A stretch of 61,795 nt of DNA from a virus, in the IMG/VR virus record IMGVR_UViG_3300031825_000009, positions 1 to 61,795 of that record. One strand, given 5' to 3'. Positions 24,504 to 32,162 of the stretch are shown piece after piece. The notes beneath the pieces were generated by a model that had not been told where the DNA came from, made no database searches, and worked only from the letters and a program-made list of their open reading frames with translations. Both the position numbers and the translations under genes were made by a program. The stretch's first letter is position 1. Each line of letters opens with the position of its first letter.

Positions 24504-24577
24504 TGGAGGTGACGGCCGGATTTGAACCGGCGTACACGGATTTGCAGTCCGCTGCGTAACCACTCCGCCACGTCACC
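24504..24577 (-). tRNA. tRNA-Cys (anticodon GCA)
   Basis: Acceptor stem GGTGACG/CGTCACC, anticodon stem-loop GCGGA-CTGCAAA-TCCGT with anticodon GCA, T-stem GCCGG-TTCAAAT-CCGGC, and CCA encoded at 24504-24506. The gene is complete. Its 3' end faces the T7-like block and its 5' end faces the siphophage integrase 106 bp away. tRNA 3' ends are the usual attachment sites of T7-like lysogens. Confidence 0.96.
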
Positions 24578-24682
24578 ATCCGGGGCGGATGTCTAAAGCA
24601 GCTCAAAAGGATAGGCAAGCGCCGTCTCGGCCGGGTGCGGGGCGTTTAGAAGCGCTCGCCGTGGCGCATTTGGAAATGTCGT

Positions 24683-25903
24683 TCACCGCCCGTTCGCTAG
24701 CCGGTGGGCATGCCTCTTGCGTGTCGCACCGAGTGCGCGTGCCAGGGTCCGCTTCGCATAGCGCTCATAGGCGGCCTGGCTCTTGTGGGCGGAGAGCGCC
24801 CTCCCCTGCCCGTCCGTCAGTCCGGCCTCCTCGAGCTCGGTCATGCCGCCGTGCCGGCAGGCGTCGAGGGTGAAGGTCGCGGGCAGCCCGAGCTCGGCCC
24901 GGAGGCGGCGGACGATCCGCGCCATCTGGAAGATCGTGAAGGCGACCGCCGGCTCCTTCGGCCGGAGGATCATCGGGACGCCGCGGCGCGGAAGGGCCGC
25001 GAGGACGGCCTCGGCCTCCTCATAGAACAGCACGCGCCCGCCATCCTCGCCCGTCTCCTCGAGGGGGTGCAGGACGGCCTCGCCGGTCTTGTGGTGCTCG
25101 ATGCGGATGGCAGTCGGCGTCTCCCGGCTCCGATAGTCGGACCAGCGCACATAGCCGGCCAGCACGTTCTCCGGGCGCTGCAGCCACTCGAAGCAGATCA
25201 CGGCCGCCGCGGCCGCCTCGGGCTCGCCGGCCTCGATCGCGCCCCAGGCGAAGGTGTAGACCTCGTCTCGCGTCGCTGCGGGCTTCGCCGCCCTGGTGCG
25301 CCGATCGACGGTGACGCCGACCCACGGGTTGGGCACGGCCCGGTCGAACTGATCAGGGTAGAGGCGGCGCACGACTTCCCAGGCGCGCTTCGAGATCGTG
25401 ACCGCCTTCTCGCCCTGCCGATGACGCCGACCGCGCCCGCCGGCGACGATGGCGGCATAGAGCTTGTCGGCCGACCGCGGCGTGATGCTGCGGACCGGCC
25501 GGTCGCCGACCGTGTCGCCGGCCTTGGTGGGAAGCTCGGTCACGAGCCGCATGATGGTCTCATAGTCGGCGCGGGACCGCGGCGACACCCGCTCGAGATA
25601 GGCCTTCGAGCGCTTGTACTCGCGGAAGAGCCAATCGACGGTGCCGAACCGCGCGGGGCCGACCCGGGTATCCCCGCCGCCGTCGCGCCTCGCCTTCCAG
25701 GCGTCGAACAGCTCGTTGAGGATGAGCGCCTTGCCGCCCTTGCCGTCGCGGCCGCACGCCGCCTCATAGTCCGTGCCGAGCGGCTCGTTCGGAAGCGTGC
25801 AGCCGAGCTTGCGGTGATAGGTCGGAACCGTCCAGTAGAGCCCGACCCTGCCGCCGGCCAGCGGCCGCGTCGAGACGAAGCGCGGCAGCGGCAGCGCGAC
25901 CAT
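24683..25903 (-). CDS. Tyrosine recombinase integrase
   Basis: A 406-residue phage integrase. An N-terminal arm/core region (LFREYKRSKAYLERVSPRSR, YETIMRLVTELPTKAG) is followed by the catalytic domain: WLQRPENVLAGYVRW with the first Arg, LDACRHGGMTELEEAGL with the second Arg and neighbouring His, SAHKSQAAYERYAK with the His-x-Ser and the nucleophilic Tyr. ATG 25903 overlaps the excisionase-like gene stop (ATGA). The frame is open further upstream but that part does not resemble protein. It lies at the outer edge of the siphophage left arm, so it almost certainly belongs to that phage rather than to the T7-like one. The 105 bp to the tRNA (24578-24682) must hold its attachment site; I cannot mark the core without the other prophage end. 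Confidence 0.93.
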   Translation of the reverse strand: MVALPLPRFVSTRPLAGGRVGLYWTVPTYHRKLGCTLPNEPLGTDYEAACGRDGKGGKALILNELFDAWKARRDGGGDTRVGPARFGTVDWLFREYKRSKAYLERVSPRSRADYETIMRLVTELPTKAGDTVGDRPVRSITPRSADKLYAAIVAGGRGRRHRQGEKAVTISKRAWEVVRRLYPDQFDRAVPNPWVGVTVDRRTRAAKPAATRDEVYTFAWGAIEAGEPEAAAAAVICFEWLQRPENVLAGYVRWSDYRSRETPTAIRIEHHKTGEAVLHPLEETGEDGGRVLFYEEAEAVLAALPRRGVPMILRPKEPAVAFTIFQMARIVRRLRAELGLPATFTLDACRHGGMTELEEAGLTDGQGRALSAHKSQAAYERYAKRTLARALGATRKRHAHRLANGR

Positions 25904-26139
25904 CAGAGATCGTCCGCGAGGTCGCGGACGGCGCCGTGATCCTCCGGCAGAATCGCCCGGTCCAGATCGTCCCGCAGCCACAGCTTGCGACGCCCCTCGT
26001 TGACACAGGGGCGCGGATACTCGCGCCCGACGCGCTTCATGAAAGCCTCGACCGTCGGCTCGCCGCAATAGCCCGCGGCGAGATCGGCCGGCATGCGGCG
26101 CGGCCAGGAACCCGGGGGGATGGCGGCTTCGCGAGCCAT
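25903..26139 (-). CDS. Excisionase-like / AlpA-type DNA-binding protein
   Basis: A 78-residue protein, PRRMPADLAAGYCGEPTVEA then FMKRVGREYPRPCVNEGRRK and WLRDDLDRAI. This is the small winged-helix pattern of phage excisionase/AlpA-like proteins, here with R-V-G-R-E-Y-P typical of alphaproteobacterial prophages. It sits directly upstream of and overlapping the integrase. A GTG three bases earlier is an alternative start. Role in excision is inferred from position and fold. Confidence 0.75.
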   Translation of the reverse strand: MAREAAIPPGSWPRRMPADLAAGYCGEPTVEAFMKRVGREYPRPCVNEGRRKLWLRDDLDRAILPEDHGAVRDLADDL

Positions 26140-26420
26140 CACGTGATCCTCTGCAGGGTGGCGATCGCCGCCTCGGCGGCGGCGGGGAGATCGGACGGGG
26201 CGGCGCGGCCGAGGCGCCCGATCGCCTCATCGCGAACGAGGCGGATGCGGGCAACGGCGCCGCGCGCGTCCGCCGGGCAATGGCCGGGCCGCGGCGCGGC
26301 GGCCTCGGCCCAGGCCGCCGCCAGCGCATCGACCCGCGCGAGCTCGGCGGAGAGCCGGCGCTCGATCCCGGCCGGCAAGGCGGCCGGCCGGGTCGACGGT
26401 CTGGCGGCGGCGCGCGCCAT
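26139..26420 (-). CDS. Hypothetical protein, 93 aa
   Basis: Starts MARAAARPSTRPAALPAGIE and is alanine/arginine-rich and helical. Its TGA overlaps the start of the excisionase-like gene and it begins 3 bp after the DUF2303 gene, so it belongs to the leftward early operon. Not recognised. Confidence 0.55.
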   Translation of the reverse strand: MARAAARPSTRPAALPAGIERRLSAELARVDALAAAWAEAAAPRPGHCPADARGAVARIRLVRDEAIGRLGRAAPSDLPAAAEAAIATLQRIT

Positions 26421-26423
26421 CGG

Positions 26424-27434
26424 TCAGGACTCCGGCGCGCCTTCGAAGACGGGCAGGCCGGTGCGGTTCGCGACCAACAGGAGGTCGTTGCGCACCCGCT
26501 CGGTGACGAAGAACTCCGGCCGCCAGATCTGGATGGTCCACCGGACCCGGCTGCCGGAGACGCGGTAGCGCAGGCGGGCCGGGATGCGCGCGAGATCGCC
26601 CATGAAGAACGGGGCGATCTGCAGCATGAACAGGCCGGGCACCTTGAGCGGCTTGCCGCTCGCGTCCTTGTGGCTCTCTTCCCACTGCAGCTGCCCCTCG
26701 CCGGTCTGCAGCGTGACGGCGGACTTCACGACCGAGTCGACGTTGACCTGCAGGCCGCGGGCGAGCTGGATGAGGTCGGCCGGCGTCGCGAGGGTGGTGC
26801 CGAACTGACGCTCGAGCTCGACCCGCTCGAAGTCCGTCGGGCTCGACAGTTCGGCGATGCGATCCTCGAGGAAGGCGGCGAACTCGCCCTGCTCCATCGG
26901 CTCGCCGTTCATCTTGATCCAGGCCTTCCACTCCTCGGAGAGCGGGAACGGGTAGACGATGCGGTGCCTCAGGTTCTCGGCCGCGCCCACCTCGACGGCG
27001 CCACCCTCGGGCGCCGCACCGTTGAGGCGGTGATAGTCGACGACGGTGGTGAGGCTCGGCTTCGTCCAGTCGGAATCGGCGAAGACGGCGGTGTGCTCGG
27101 TCATGTGCCGGGCGGTGAGATCGATGAAGGACCGCAGCGTCTGCGCCTTGGCGGTGCCCGCCTTGGCGCGCGGCTTAGTGCGCCACGCGCCGAGGAGTTG
27201 GCTGAGGTCGCGCACCTCCGGCTTGTCGCCGCGCACGACGGCGACCGGGATCACGGCCGGCAGGCCGAGCCCGGCGTCGCCGGGCGGGGGCTCGACGGTG
27301 GTGATCGAAATGCCGGACGCCTCGGCGCCGAGCTTGGCGAGCGCCTCGACGGCGGTCTCGCCGATGTTGAGGACGTCGGACGGCCAGGGCGCGAGTGGCT
27401 CGATGCGGTCGGGGGGCGTGGGGTCGGTGGTCAC
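26424..27434 (-). CDS. DUF2303 family protein (YfdQ-like)
   Basis: A 336-residue protein of the DUF2303/YfdQ family common in leftward early operons of siphophages. Recognisable blocks are QTLRSFIDLTARHMTEHTAV, LTTVVDYHRLNG, RHRIVYPFPLSEEWKAWIKM, EFAAFLEDRIAEL and FMLQIAPFFMGDLARIPARL. The function is not established; it is often near recombination or anti-host genes. The next gene upstream (27478-27822) is its usual partner. Confidence 0.85.
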   Translation of the reverse strand: MTTDPTPPDRIEPLAPWPSDVLNIGETAVEALAKLGAEASGISITTVEPPPGDAGLGLPAVIPVAVVRGDKPEVRDLSQLLGAWRTKPRAKAGTAKAQTLRSFIDLTARHMTEHTAVFADSDWTKPSLTTVVDYHRLNGAAPEGGAVEVGAAENLRHRIVYPFPLSEEWKAWIKMNGEPMEQGEFAAFLEDRIAELSSPTDFERVELERQFGTTLATPADLIQLARGLQVNVDSVVKSAVTLQTGEGQLQWEESHKDASGKPLKVPGLFMLQIAPFFMGDLARIPARLRYRVSGSRVRWTIQIWRPEFFVTERVRNDLLLVANRTGLPVFEGAPES

Positions 27435-27477
27435 GGGTGGTCTCCTCTCGGTCGGGGCTCGGGAAAGGGGCGCGCGG

Positions 27478-27822
27478 TCAGGCGCTCTCGGTCTCGGCGC
27501 GGACGGCGCGGGGGGCGAACATGTCGGTCTGCTGCGGGTGCTCGGTCGACAGCGAGCCGTCGTCGAGAACCCAATAGAAATTCGACCCGCGGACCGGCTT
27601 CGGGCGCTTCGAATCGATGGCGGCCGAGATGGTGGCGGTCGCGTCCGAGACCTCGATGTCGAGGGTCAGGGTCACCTTGCCCTTCACCTTGGACTTCGGC
27701 CGGTCGCCGGCCAGATCCTTCAGGGCGGCGAGGGTGCCGGTGATCTCGCTCGAGAGGGCGGCGGCGACGTCGCCGCCCTCGAGCATGCCGATGATCATGG
27801 TGGCGTCGCGGATCTTCTTCAT
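27478..27822 (-). CDS. Hypothetical phage early protein, 114 aa
   Basis: Starts MKKIRDATMIIGMLEGGDVA, contains VKGKVTLTLDIEVSDATATI and ends with RGSNFYWVLDDGSLSTEHPQ and an acidic tail. This type commonly accompanies DUF2303 genes. No biochemical function known to me. Confidence 0.7.
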   Translation of the reverse strand: MKKIRDATMIIGMLEGGDVAAALSSEITGTLAALKDLAGDRPKSKVKGKVTLTLDIEVSDATATISAAIDSKRPKPVRGSNFYWVLDDGSLSTEHPQQTDMFAPRAVRAETESA

Positions 27823-27841
27823 GGGGGGCTCCCGTTGGTCG

Positions 27842-27869
27842 CGGCAGTGGGCAGTCGGCGGTGGGCAGT
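27842..27869. repeat. Four tandem heptads of SGGCAGT type (copy 1)
   Basis: CGGCAGT GGGCAGT CGGCGGT GGGCAGT. The same four-unit array recurs at 28413-28440 and 28987-29014. This copy is intergenic, just after the stop of the next gene. Confidence 0.85.
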
Positions 27870-27874
27870 CGGGG

Positions 27875-28456
27875 TCAGAGGGCGGCGAGCGGCGCTGCCG
27901 CCGCCGGGCTTCGGACGGCGGCGGCCATGGCGGCGGCGTCGAGGGCCGGCCACCACGGGGCGAGGGTCGCCGCGAGCGTGCGGGCGGCGGCGTGGGGATC
28001 GTCGAGGGCGGCCTCGAAGGCGATGCGGATGAGCGGCGTGCCGCTCGCCTTCACCGCCCGGCGCATCGCCTCCTGCGCGCGGTGCGCGGCGACGACGGCG
28101 GCCGAGGGCGGCGCGGCGCCGGCGGCGGCGAGCTCCGGCCGGGCGGTGAGGAGGGCGCCCATGCGCCGGCGGGCGTGGGCGACGAGGCCGCGCTCGACGA
28201 CCACGGCGAGGCGCGGCCACGCGAGGGCCGCGACGACCGGAACCGCCATGGGCTCGCGGACGACGACGGCGACGCCGCGCGCGCCGCCGGCGCCGGTGAG
28301 CGCGGCGGCCTCGACGACCGGGACGCCGCCGGCGGCGAGCATGGTCGCGACGAGGCCGGCGCCGCCGTGTGGCGGGGCGGCGAGGATGAGGAGGGGGCGG
28401 GCGCCGGAGGCGCGGCAATGGGCAGTGGGCAGTCGGCAGTCGGGGGCGCGGGTCAT
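27875..28456 (-). CDS. P-loop/sulfotransferase-like accessory protein
   Basis: A 193-residue Ala-rich protein. After an N-terminal CRLPTAHCRASG stretch that is simply the translation of a heptad repeat, it has RPLLILAAPPHGGAGLVATM, a pattern like the nucleotide/PAPS-binding loop of sulfotransferase-type P-loop proteins (P-x-H-G-G-A-G), then GGVPVVEAAAL, repeated hydrophobic strands and PLIRIAFEAALDDPHAAART near the end, which resembles the sulfotransferase segment following the second substrate-binding region. ATG overlaps the upstream gene (ATGA). The assignment is tentative. Confidence 0.5.
   Translation of the reverse strand: MTRAPDCRLPTAHCRASGARPLLILAAPPHGGAGLVATMLAAGGVPVVEAAALTGAGGARGVAVVVREPMAVPVVAALAWPRLAVVVERGLVAHARRRMGALLTARPELAAAGAAPPSAAVVAAHRAQEAMRRAVKASGTPLIRIAFEAALDDPHAAARTLAATLAPWWPALDAAAMAAAVRSPAAAAPLAAL
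28413..28440. repeat. Four tandem heptads of SGGCAGT type (copy 2)
   Basis: CGGCAAT GGGCAGT GGGCAGT CGGCAGT, lying inside the first codons of the P-loop-like gene, so the repeat is translated there as CRLPTAHC. Confidence 0.85.
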
Positions 28457-28974
28457 TCGCAGCCCCTGCCGATGTCGCCCTTGTCGTCGGGCGCGACGAA
28501 CTGCTGCCAGGGGCGGAAGCCCTGCGGGCACCAGAAGCCCCATTCGCGGACGCGCGGGCCGGTGAGGAAGAGGGTGAGCGCGGGCCGGGCCACCACCTCG
28601 AGGCGGTGGGCGAAGCGCGGGCCGCGCCAGACGACGTCGCCGGCGGCGACGACGCGGGTCCGGTGCAGGGCCGGGTCGCGCGGGTCGTCGCCGGGGCGCA
28701 CCCAGATGCTTCGCGGCGCGTAGGTCTCGCGCATCATGCCGGCGAGGCAGATCGACAGGGACGGCCACGGGTGGTCGTGCAGGGCGCGGTCGTCGTCGTC
28801 GCGGCGGAAGTCGTGCAGGTAGACGTTGCCGACCGCGTTGCGGCGGAGGCCGTGCCAGCGCAGCAGATAGGGGTTCTCAGTGCCGCCGACGACGAAGTCG
28901 GGCGCGCGGGCGGCCATCGCCCGTTCGGCGCGGGCGCGCAGGCGGCGGAGGACGGGGGCGGGAACGCGGATCAT
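28453..28974 (-). CDS. Cupin-like protein
   Basis: A 173-residue protein. HDFRRDDDDRALHDHPWPSL supplies a cluster of His/Asp residues like a cupin metal site, followed by beta-strand stretches (SICLAGMMRETYAPRSIWVR, RVVAAGDVVWRGPRFAHRLE with a further His, ALTLFLTGPRVREWGFWCPQ). This family occurs in alphaproteobacterial prophages and plasmids without a known role. ATG overlaps the upstream stop. Enzyme activity is not proven by the sequence. Confidence 0.7.
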   Translation of the reverse strand: MIRVPAPVLRRLRARAERAMAARAPDFVVGGTENPYLLRWHGLRRNAVGNVYLHDFRRDDDDRALHDHPWPSLSICLAGMMRETYAPRSIWVRPGDDPRDPALHRTRVVAAGDVVWRGPRFAHRLEVVARPALTLFLTGPRVREWGFWCPQGFRPWQQFVAPDDKGDIGRGCE

Positions 28975-29186
28975 GGGGCCTCCGGCGGGCAGTCGGCAGC
29001 GGGCAGTCGGCAGTCGGGAAAGAGGAGCGGGAGGCGGTCGGCGCGCTTCGCGGACTCGGCCGTGCAGTCGCGGACGCCGCGCGCGATCACCGCCACGCTG
29101 AGGCCGACGCCGCCGAAGAGCACCGCGCTCGCGGCGACGACGGCGACGAACAGCGCGGCGGCGATGGCCACATCGCGCGGCATCAT
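28971..29186 (-). CDS. Small membrane protein, 71 aa
   Basis: Starts MMPRDVAIAAALFVAVVAAS, with one long hydrophobic segment. Its C-terminus (FPDCRLPAADCPPEAP) is translated from heptad-repeat DNA. ATG 29186 overlaps the upstream TGA. Unknown function. Confidence 0.5.
   Translation of the reverse strand: MMPRDVAIAAALFVAVVAASAVLFGGVGLSVAVIARGVRDCTAESAKRADRLPLLFPDCRLPAADCPPEAP
28987..29014. repeat. Four tandem heptads of SGGCAGT type (copy 3)
   Basis: GGGCAGT CGGCAGC GGGCAGT CGGCAGT, inside the 3' end of the small membrane protein gene, close to the next gene start. Confidence 0.85.
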
Positions 29187-29383
29187 GGCAGCACCCCAAC
29201 GGCGGCGAGGACGGCCGCGACGATCGCGAGGGTGAGGGCCGCGGAGACGAGGCCGGCCGCGAGATCCTGCGCGAGGCCGGCGGCGGCGCGGAGAAAGGCC
29301 CCGCGGGGCGGACGCCCCGCGGGGAAGTGCACCGCGGCGGGCATCGGCGCCACGGTGAGGGAGCGGGGGGACGGGGCGGCCAT
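29183..29383 (-). CDS. Small membrane protein, 66 aa
   Basis: Starts MAAPSPRSLTVAPMPAAVHF and ends with one hydrophobic helix (LVSAALTLAIVAAVLAAVGVLP). Overlaps the next gene by ATGA. Not recognised. Confidence 0.5.
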   Translation of the reverse strand: MAAPSPRSLTVAPMPAAVHFPAGRPPRGAFLRAAAGLAQDLAAGLVSAALTLAIVAAVLAAVGVLP

Positions 29384-29388
29384 GGTCG

Positions 29389-29670
29389 TCAGGCCGCGAC
29401 GGCGCGGGCCGCCTCGCGGCGGGCGAGCTTTTCGCCGGCGCGCTTGGCCGCCTCGGGAGCGAGCTCGATGATCTCGGCGGCCGAGAAGCCGTCGCGGGCG
29501 AGGTCGTCGGCAGTGACGGCGGCGCCGAGATCGGCCTCCGCCATGCGCTCGACCATCAAGGCGAGGAGCGCGCCCGGCCCGGCGATGCGGGCGGTGGCGA
29601 CGCGCTGGTGCAGCGGCGCCGGGGCGTAGGGCCGGAAGCCGAGAGGCGGCTGAGTAGTGTGGAGGCGCAT
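29389..29670 (-). CDS. First gene of the leftward early operon, hypothetical 93 aa
   Basis: Starts MRLHTTQPPLGFRPYAPAPL and ends with a helical ITADD/EAAKRAGEKLARREA-type region. It begins about 30 bp downstream of the left operator cluster, so it is the first gene under the leftward promoter. Function unknown. Confidence 0.6.
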   Translation of the reverse strand: MRLHTTQPPLGFRPYAPAPLHQRVATARIAGPGALLALMVERMAEADLGAAVTADDLARDGFSAAEIIELAPEAAKRAGEKLARREAARAVAA

Positions 29671-29703
29671 GACCCATCTCCGAAGTGGCGATGGGTAGGC
29701 ACG

Positions 29704-29764
29704 ATAGGACTTTCCCTATCGCAGTCAATAGGCAAAAACCTATCGCATGCCCACCAGCGATAGG
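29704..29764. promoter_or_regulatory. Left operator cluster (OL) of the siphophage repressor
   Basis: Two 16-bp inverted repeats ATAGG-N6-CCTAT at 29704-29719 (ATAGGACTTTCCCTAT) and 29728-29743 (ATAGGCAAAAACCTAT), with centres 24 bp apart, plus a half-site ATAGG at 29760-29764. The same motif occurs three times at the cI/cro junction. They lie between a leftward and a rightward gene and should contain the leftward promoter. Confidence 0.85.
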
Positions 29765-29853
29765 GCCCGATCCGGGGCGACGCTGTACTTCGCGCACCAC
29801 GTGCGAATCGGGTAGTGTGTTCCTCGGTGATTGCAGCCGGGGGAGGCCCGCGC

Positions 29854-30168
29854 GTGGCCGAGAGCACTATCGACCGAATCCGCTTGATCAGCGTCGAAAG
29901 CGGTCAAGGCAGGGCAAATGAGGCCGCATGGATCGTTAAGATGGGATACTTCGTCTCAGGCAGCGAGCCAATGGCGCTTGTTACGTGGCATTTGGCCAAG
30001 AAAGATTTCGACGAGGGGGATGTTGTGCGAGTGGCACGACATTATTTTCATAAACTAGCTGGGCATCTTTCTGAGGAAACTCGACCTTGGGAGATTCCAT
30101 CGAGCGAGCTTGAAACTCTGAAGAAGGGAGCCAAGCTCCAGCCTCCCAACAAACCTGCTACGTCATAG
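29854..30168 (+). CDS. Hypothetical cargo protein, 104 aa, lower GC
   Basis: Starts MAESTIDRIRLISVESGQGR and ends LQPPNKPATS. The GTG at 29854 follows GGGGGAGG at eight bases and was preferred to an earlier GTG at 29815. Base composition drops clearly within the gene (for example around 29990-30060), unlike the neighbouring phage genes, which suggests acquired cargo. It lies to the right of OL and is transcribed away from the leftward operon. No family recognised. Confidence 0.6.
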   Translation: MAESTIDRIRLISVESGQGRANEAAWIVKMGYFVSGSEPMALVTWHLAKKDFDEGDVVRVARHYFHKLAGHLSEETRPWEIPSSELETLKKGAKLQPPNKPATS

Positions 30169-30194
30169 GCTCAAGCTTCAATGAGAAGCCAGGT

Positions 30195-30377
30195 TCATTG
30201 TCCGGGCTTTTCCGTCTTCGGCTTACCAGCCTTGTGCTTGTCGGTTGGCGGTGCCGCCTTGGCGATGCGCCGGAGAACAGCGTTGAAGCACGCTTCGTCG
30301 TTGCTAAAGTCGAGGTCCCGCGCGGCGGCTTGAAATTTCGCAGACTGCGATTCTCCGGACTTCTTGGCTTGGCTCAT
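30195..30377 (-). CDS. Hypothetical protein, 60 aa
   Basis: Starts MSQAKKSGESQSAKFQAAAR and contains DLDFSNDEACFNAVLRRIAK, ending with a Lys/Pro-rich tail. Small genes of this kind are frequent in alphaproteobacterial genomes and mobile elements. Function unknown. Confidence 0.6.
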   Translation of the reverse strand: MSQAKKSGESQSAKFQAAARDLDFSNDEACFNAVLRRIAKAAPPTDKHKAGKPKTEKPGQ

Positions 30378-30427
30378 GCCCGAACCTCAATATCGCATGT
30401 TCGTTGATGATACCGGCAATGTGCATA

Positions 30428-30619
30428 CACAGCCCCGACTTCAATCCGATAGAGCTGGCCTTCTCGAAGATGAAGGCCATCCTCAGGAAGGCGGCCGCCC
30501 GCACCCTCCCGGACCTCTGGGATGCGATCCGAGGCGCCATCGACGCCGTCACTCCGGGCGATGCACGCAGCTTCTTCACCGCCTGCGGCTATGAACCCGA
30601 ATGATCCGAATCTGCTCTA
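30428..30619 (+). mobile_element. Remnant (3' end) of an IS630-family element
   Basis: About 190 bp almost identical to the last part of the complete element at 31037-32092, differing at only a few bases (for example GATGCG for GACGCG). It retains the transposase end [16 protein letters not shown] and the right terminal sequence ending CTGCTCTAG. The left part is lost, so it is non-autonomous debris of an earlier insertion. Confidence 0.9.
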
Positions 30620-30679
30620 GCACTGATCTGCGTTTGTGACATACTTCCCGCGGCGATTGTGCCGCAAGGGGAGGGCGTT

Positions 30680-31039
30680 ATGCCGGCTTCGCTCATAATA
30701 GAGACTGGACGATACACTTACGCAAATTACCTGCCATATGCTGGCAAAAAGAGTGCTCAAATTAAACTGGATAAATTCAAGGGCAAGTTTACTGAAATAA
30801 CGGATATCGTTGCTGGCATAGAAGGAATGCGTATCGCCAGTGTCGGCTACAATGCGGAGGAAGAAAAAGGAAGAAATAATCCATTAGTCCCTAACGAAAA
30901 CGATGTGATGTCCTCGGACACGGAGTTTAGTGTCAGGGGGCACGTGCTCGATGACAAACTATCGTGCGTAGTCGAAATTGTGGTAACGAGAGGGTACTTA
31001 CAGAACATAACTTTCACCTACATCATAATTGGACACTAG
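30680..31039 (+). CDS. Low-GC cargo protein, 119 aa, unknown
   Basis: Starts MPASLIIETGRYTYANYLPY, with KKSAQIKLDKFKGKFTEITD and ends VTRGYLQNITFTYIIIGH. AAGGGGAGG lies just before the ATG. AT-rich compared with the prophage backbone, so probably acquired cargo. The IS630 element inserted exactly at its TAG stop codon (31037-31039). The TA target duplication recreates TAG, so the protein itself is unchanged. No family recognised. Confidence 0.65.
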   Translation: MPASLIIETGRYTYANYLPYAGKKSAQIKLDKFKGKFTEITDIVAGIEGMRIASVGYNAEEEKGRNNPLVPNENDVMSSDTEFSVRGHVLDDKLSCVVEIVVTRGYLQNITFTYIIIGH

Positions 31040-32092
31040 AGCACATTCATCCGGGATTGAATCGGCTGGGGATTCCCTTGGCGAGTGATTTCTGATTCAC
31101 CGTGTGGACTGGCGAAGGAGGCCGGCTCGCATGGCGAACGCTCTTTCACTCGATCTTCGGCAGAGGGTTGTTGCAGCGGTCGAGGCCGGCGCGTCACGGC
31201 GGCAGGCGGCGGAGCGGTTCGGCGTCGGCGTCTCCTCTGCCATCCGCTGGGTTGCCCAGTCACAGGCGACGGGAGACCTCGAGCCGCGGCGGCGGGGCGG
31301 ATGTCGCCCGAGCCGCATCGACGGGCACGCCGATCTCATCAAGGACTGGATCGGCAGAGAGTTGGATCTGACGCTGGCGGAGATCGCCGAGAGGCTCGGC
31401 GAAGCCGTCGGCTACCGGCCGCCGCCGAGCGTGATGCACGACTTCTTCAAGCGCCGCGGCGTGACGCGCAAAAAAAGACGGCCCACGCCGCCGAGCAGGA
31501 CCGGCCGGACGTAGCGCACCGGCGACACACCTGGTTCGACGGCCAGCCGGACCTCGATCCCGAGCGCCTCGTCTCCATCGACGAAAGCGGCACCTCCACC
31601 AAGATGGCCCGCCTCTATGGCCGCGCGTCCCGGGGCGAGCGATGCCGGGCGCCGGTTCCGCACGGGCACTGGAAGACGACGACGTTCGTCGGGGGCCTCA
31701 CCCTTGCGGGCATCGTCGCGCCGATGACCATCGACGGCGCGATGACCGGCGCCGCCTTCCTCGCCTATGTCGAGCAGGTTCTGGTCCCGACCCTCAGGCC
31801 GGGCGACGTCGTCGTCCTTGACAATCTGCCGGCCCACAAGCCGGGCGCCATTCGCGAGGTCATTGAGGCCGCAGGAGCCGTCATGCACTTCCTGCCGCCA
31901 TACAGCCGCGACTTCAATCCGATAGAGCTGGCCTTCTCGAAGATGAAGGCCATCCTCAGGAAGGCGGCCGCCCGCACCCTCCCGGACCTCTGGGACGCGA
32001 TCCGAGGCGCCATCGACGCCGTCACTCCGGGCGATGCACGCAGCTTCTTCACCGCCTGCGGCCATGAACCCGAATGATCCGAATCTGCTCTA
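31037..32092 (+). mobile_element. Complete IS630-family insertion sequence
   Basis: Bounded by TA dinucleotides at 31037-31038 and 32091-32092, with terminal inverted repeats TAGAGCA..ATTC (left) and GAATCTGCTCTA (right). TA target duplication and a two-frame DDE transposase are typical of IS630/Tc1-mariner elements. All catalytic residues are present, so it may be active. Confidence 0.9.
31131..32077 (+). CDS. IS630-family transposase, two frames joined by -1 frameshift
   Basis: Frame A (31131-31514) encodes the HTH DNA-binding part, [20 protein letters not shown] then [20 protein letters not shown]. Frame B (from about 31470 to 32077) encodes the DDE catalytic domain: [22 protein letters not shown] and [12 protein letters not shown] give Asp, Asp and Glu. 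They overlap at a run of seven A (CGC AAA AAA AGA around 31470), a standard -1 slippery site that would fuse RRGVTRKK to [10 protein letters not shown]. The ATG has GAAGGAGG upstream. An inactivating indel is possible but the A-run overlap is the usual arrangement in this family. Confidence 0.88.
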
Positions 32093-32162
32093 GGTCCCTG
32101 AATCGGAAGTTAGCTCACTCCGCATGGTTCCAAAGTATATAGTCACCACATTCAGAGGCTGG

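Noticed and set aside
24683-26329. Integrase frame extended to 548 codons
   Set aside because: The extra N-terminal 142 codons are Arg/Pro-rich and overlap two coupled upstream genes; ATG 25903 fits the ATGA junction.
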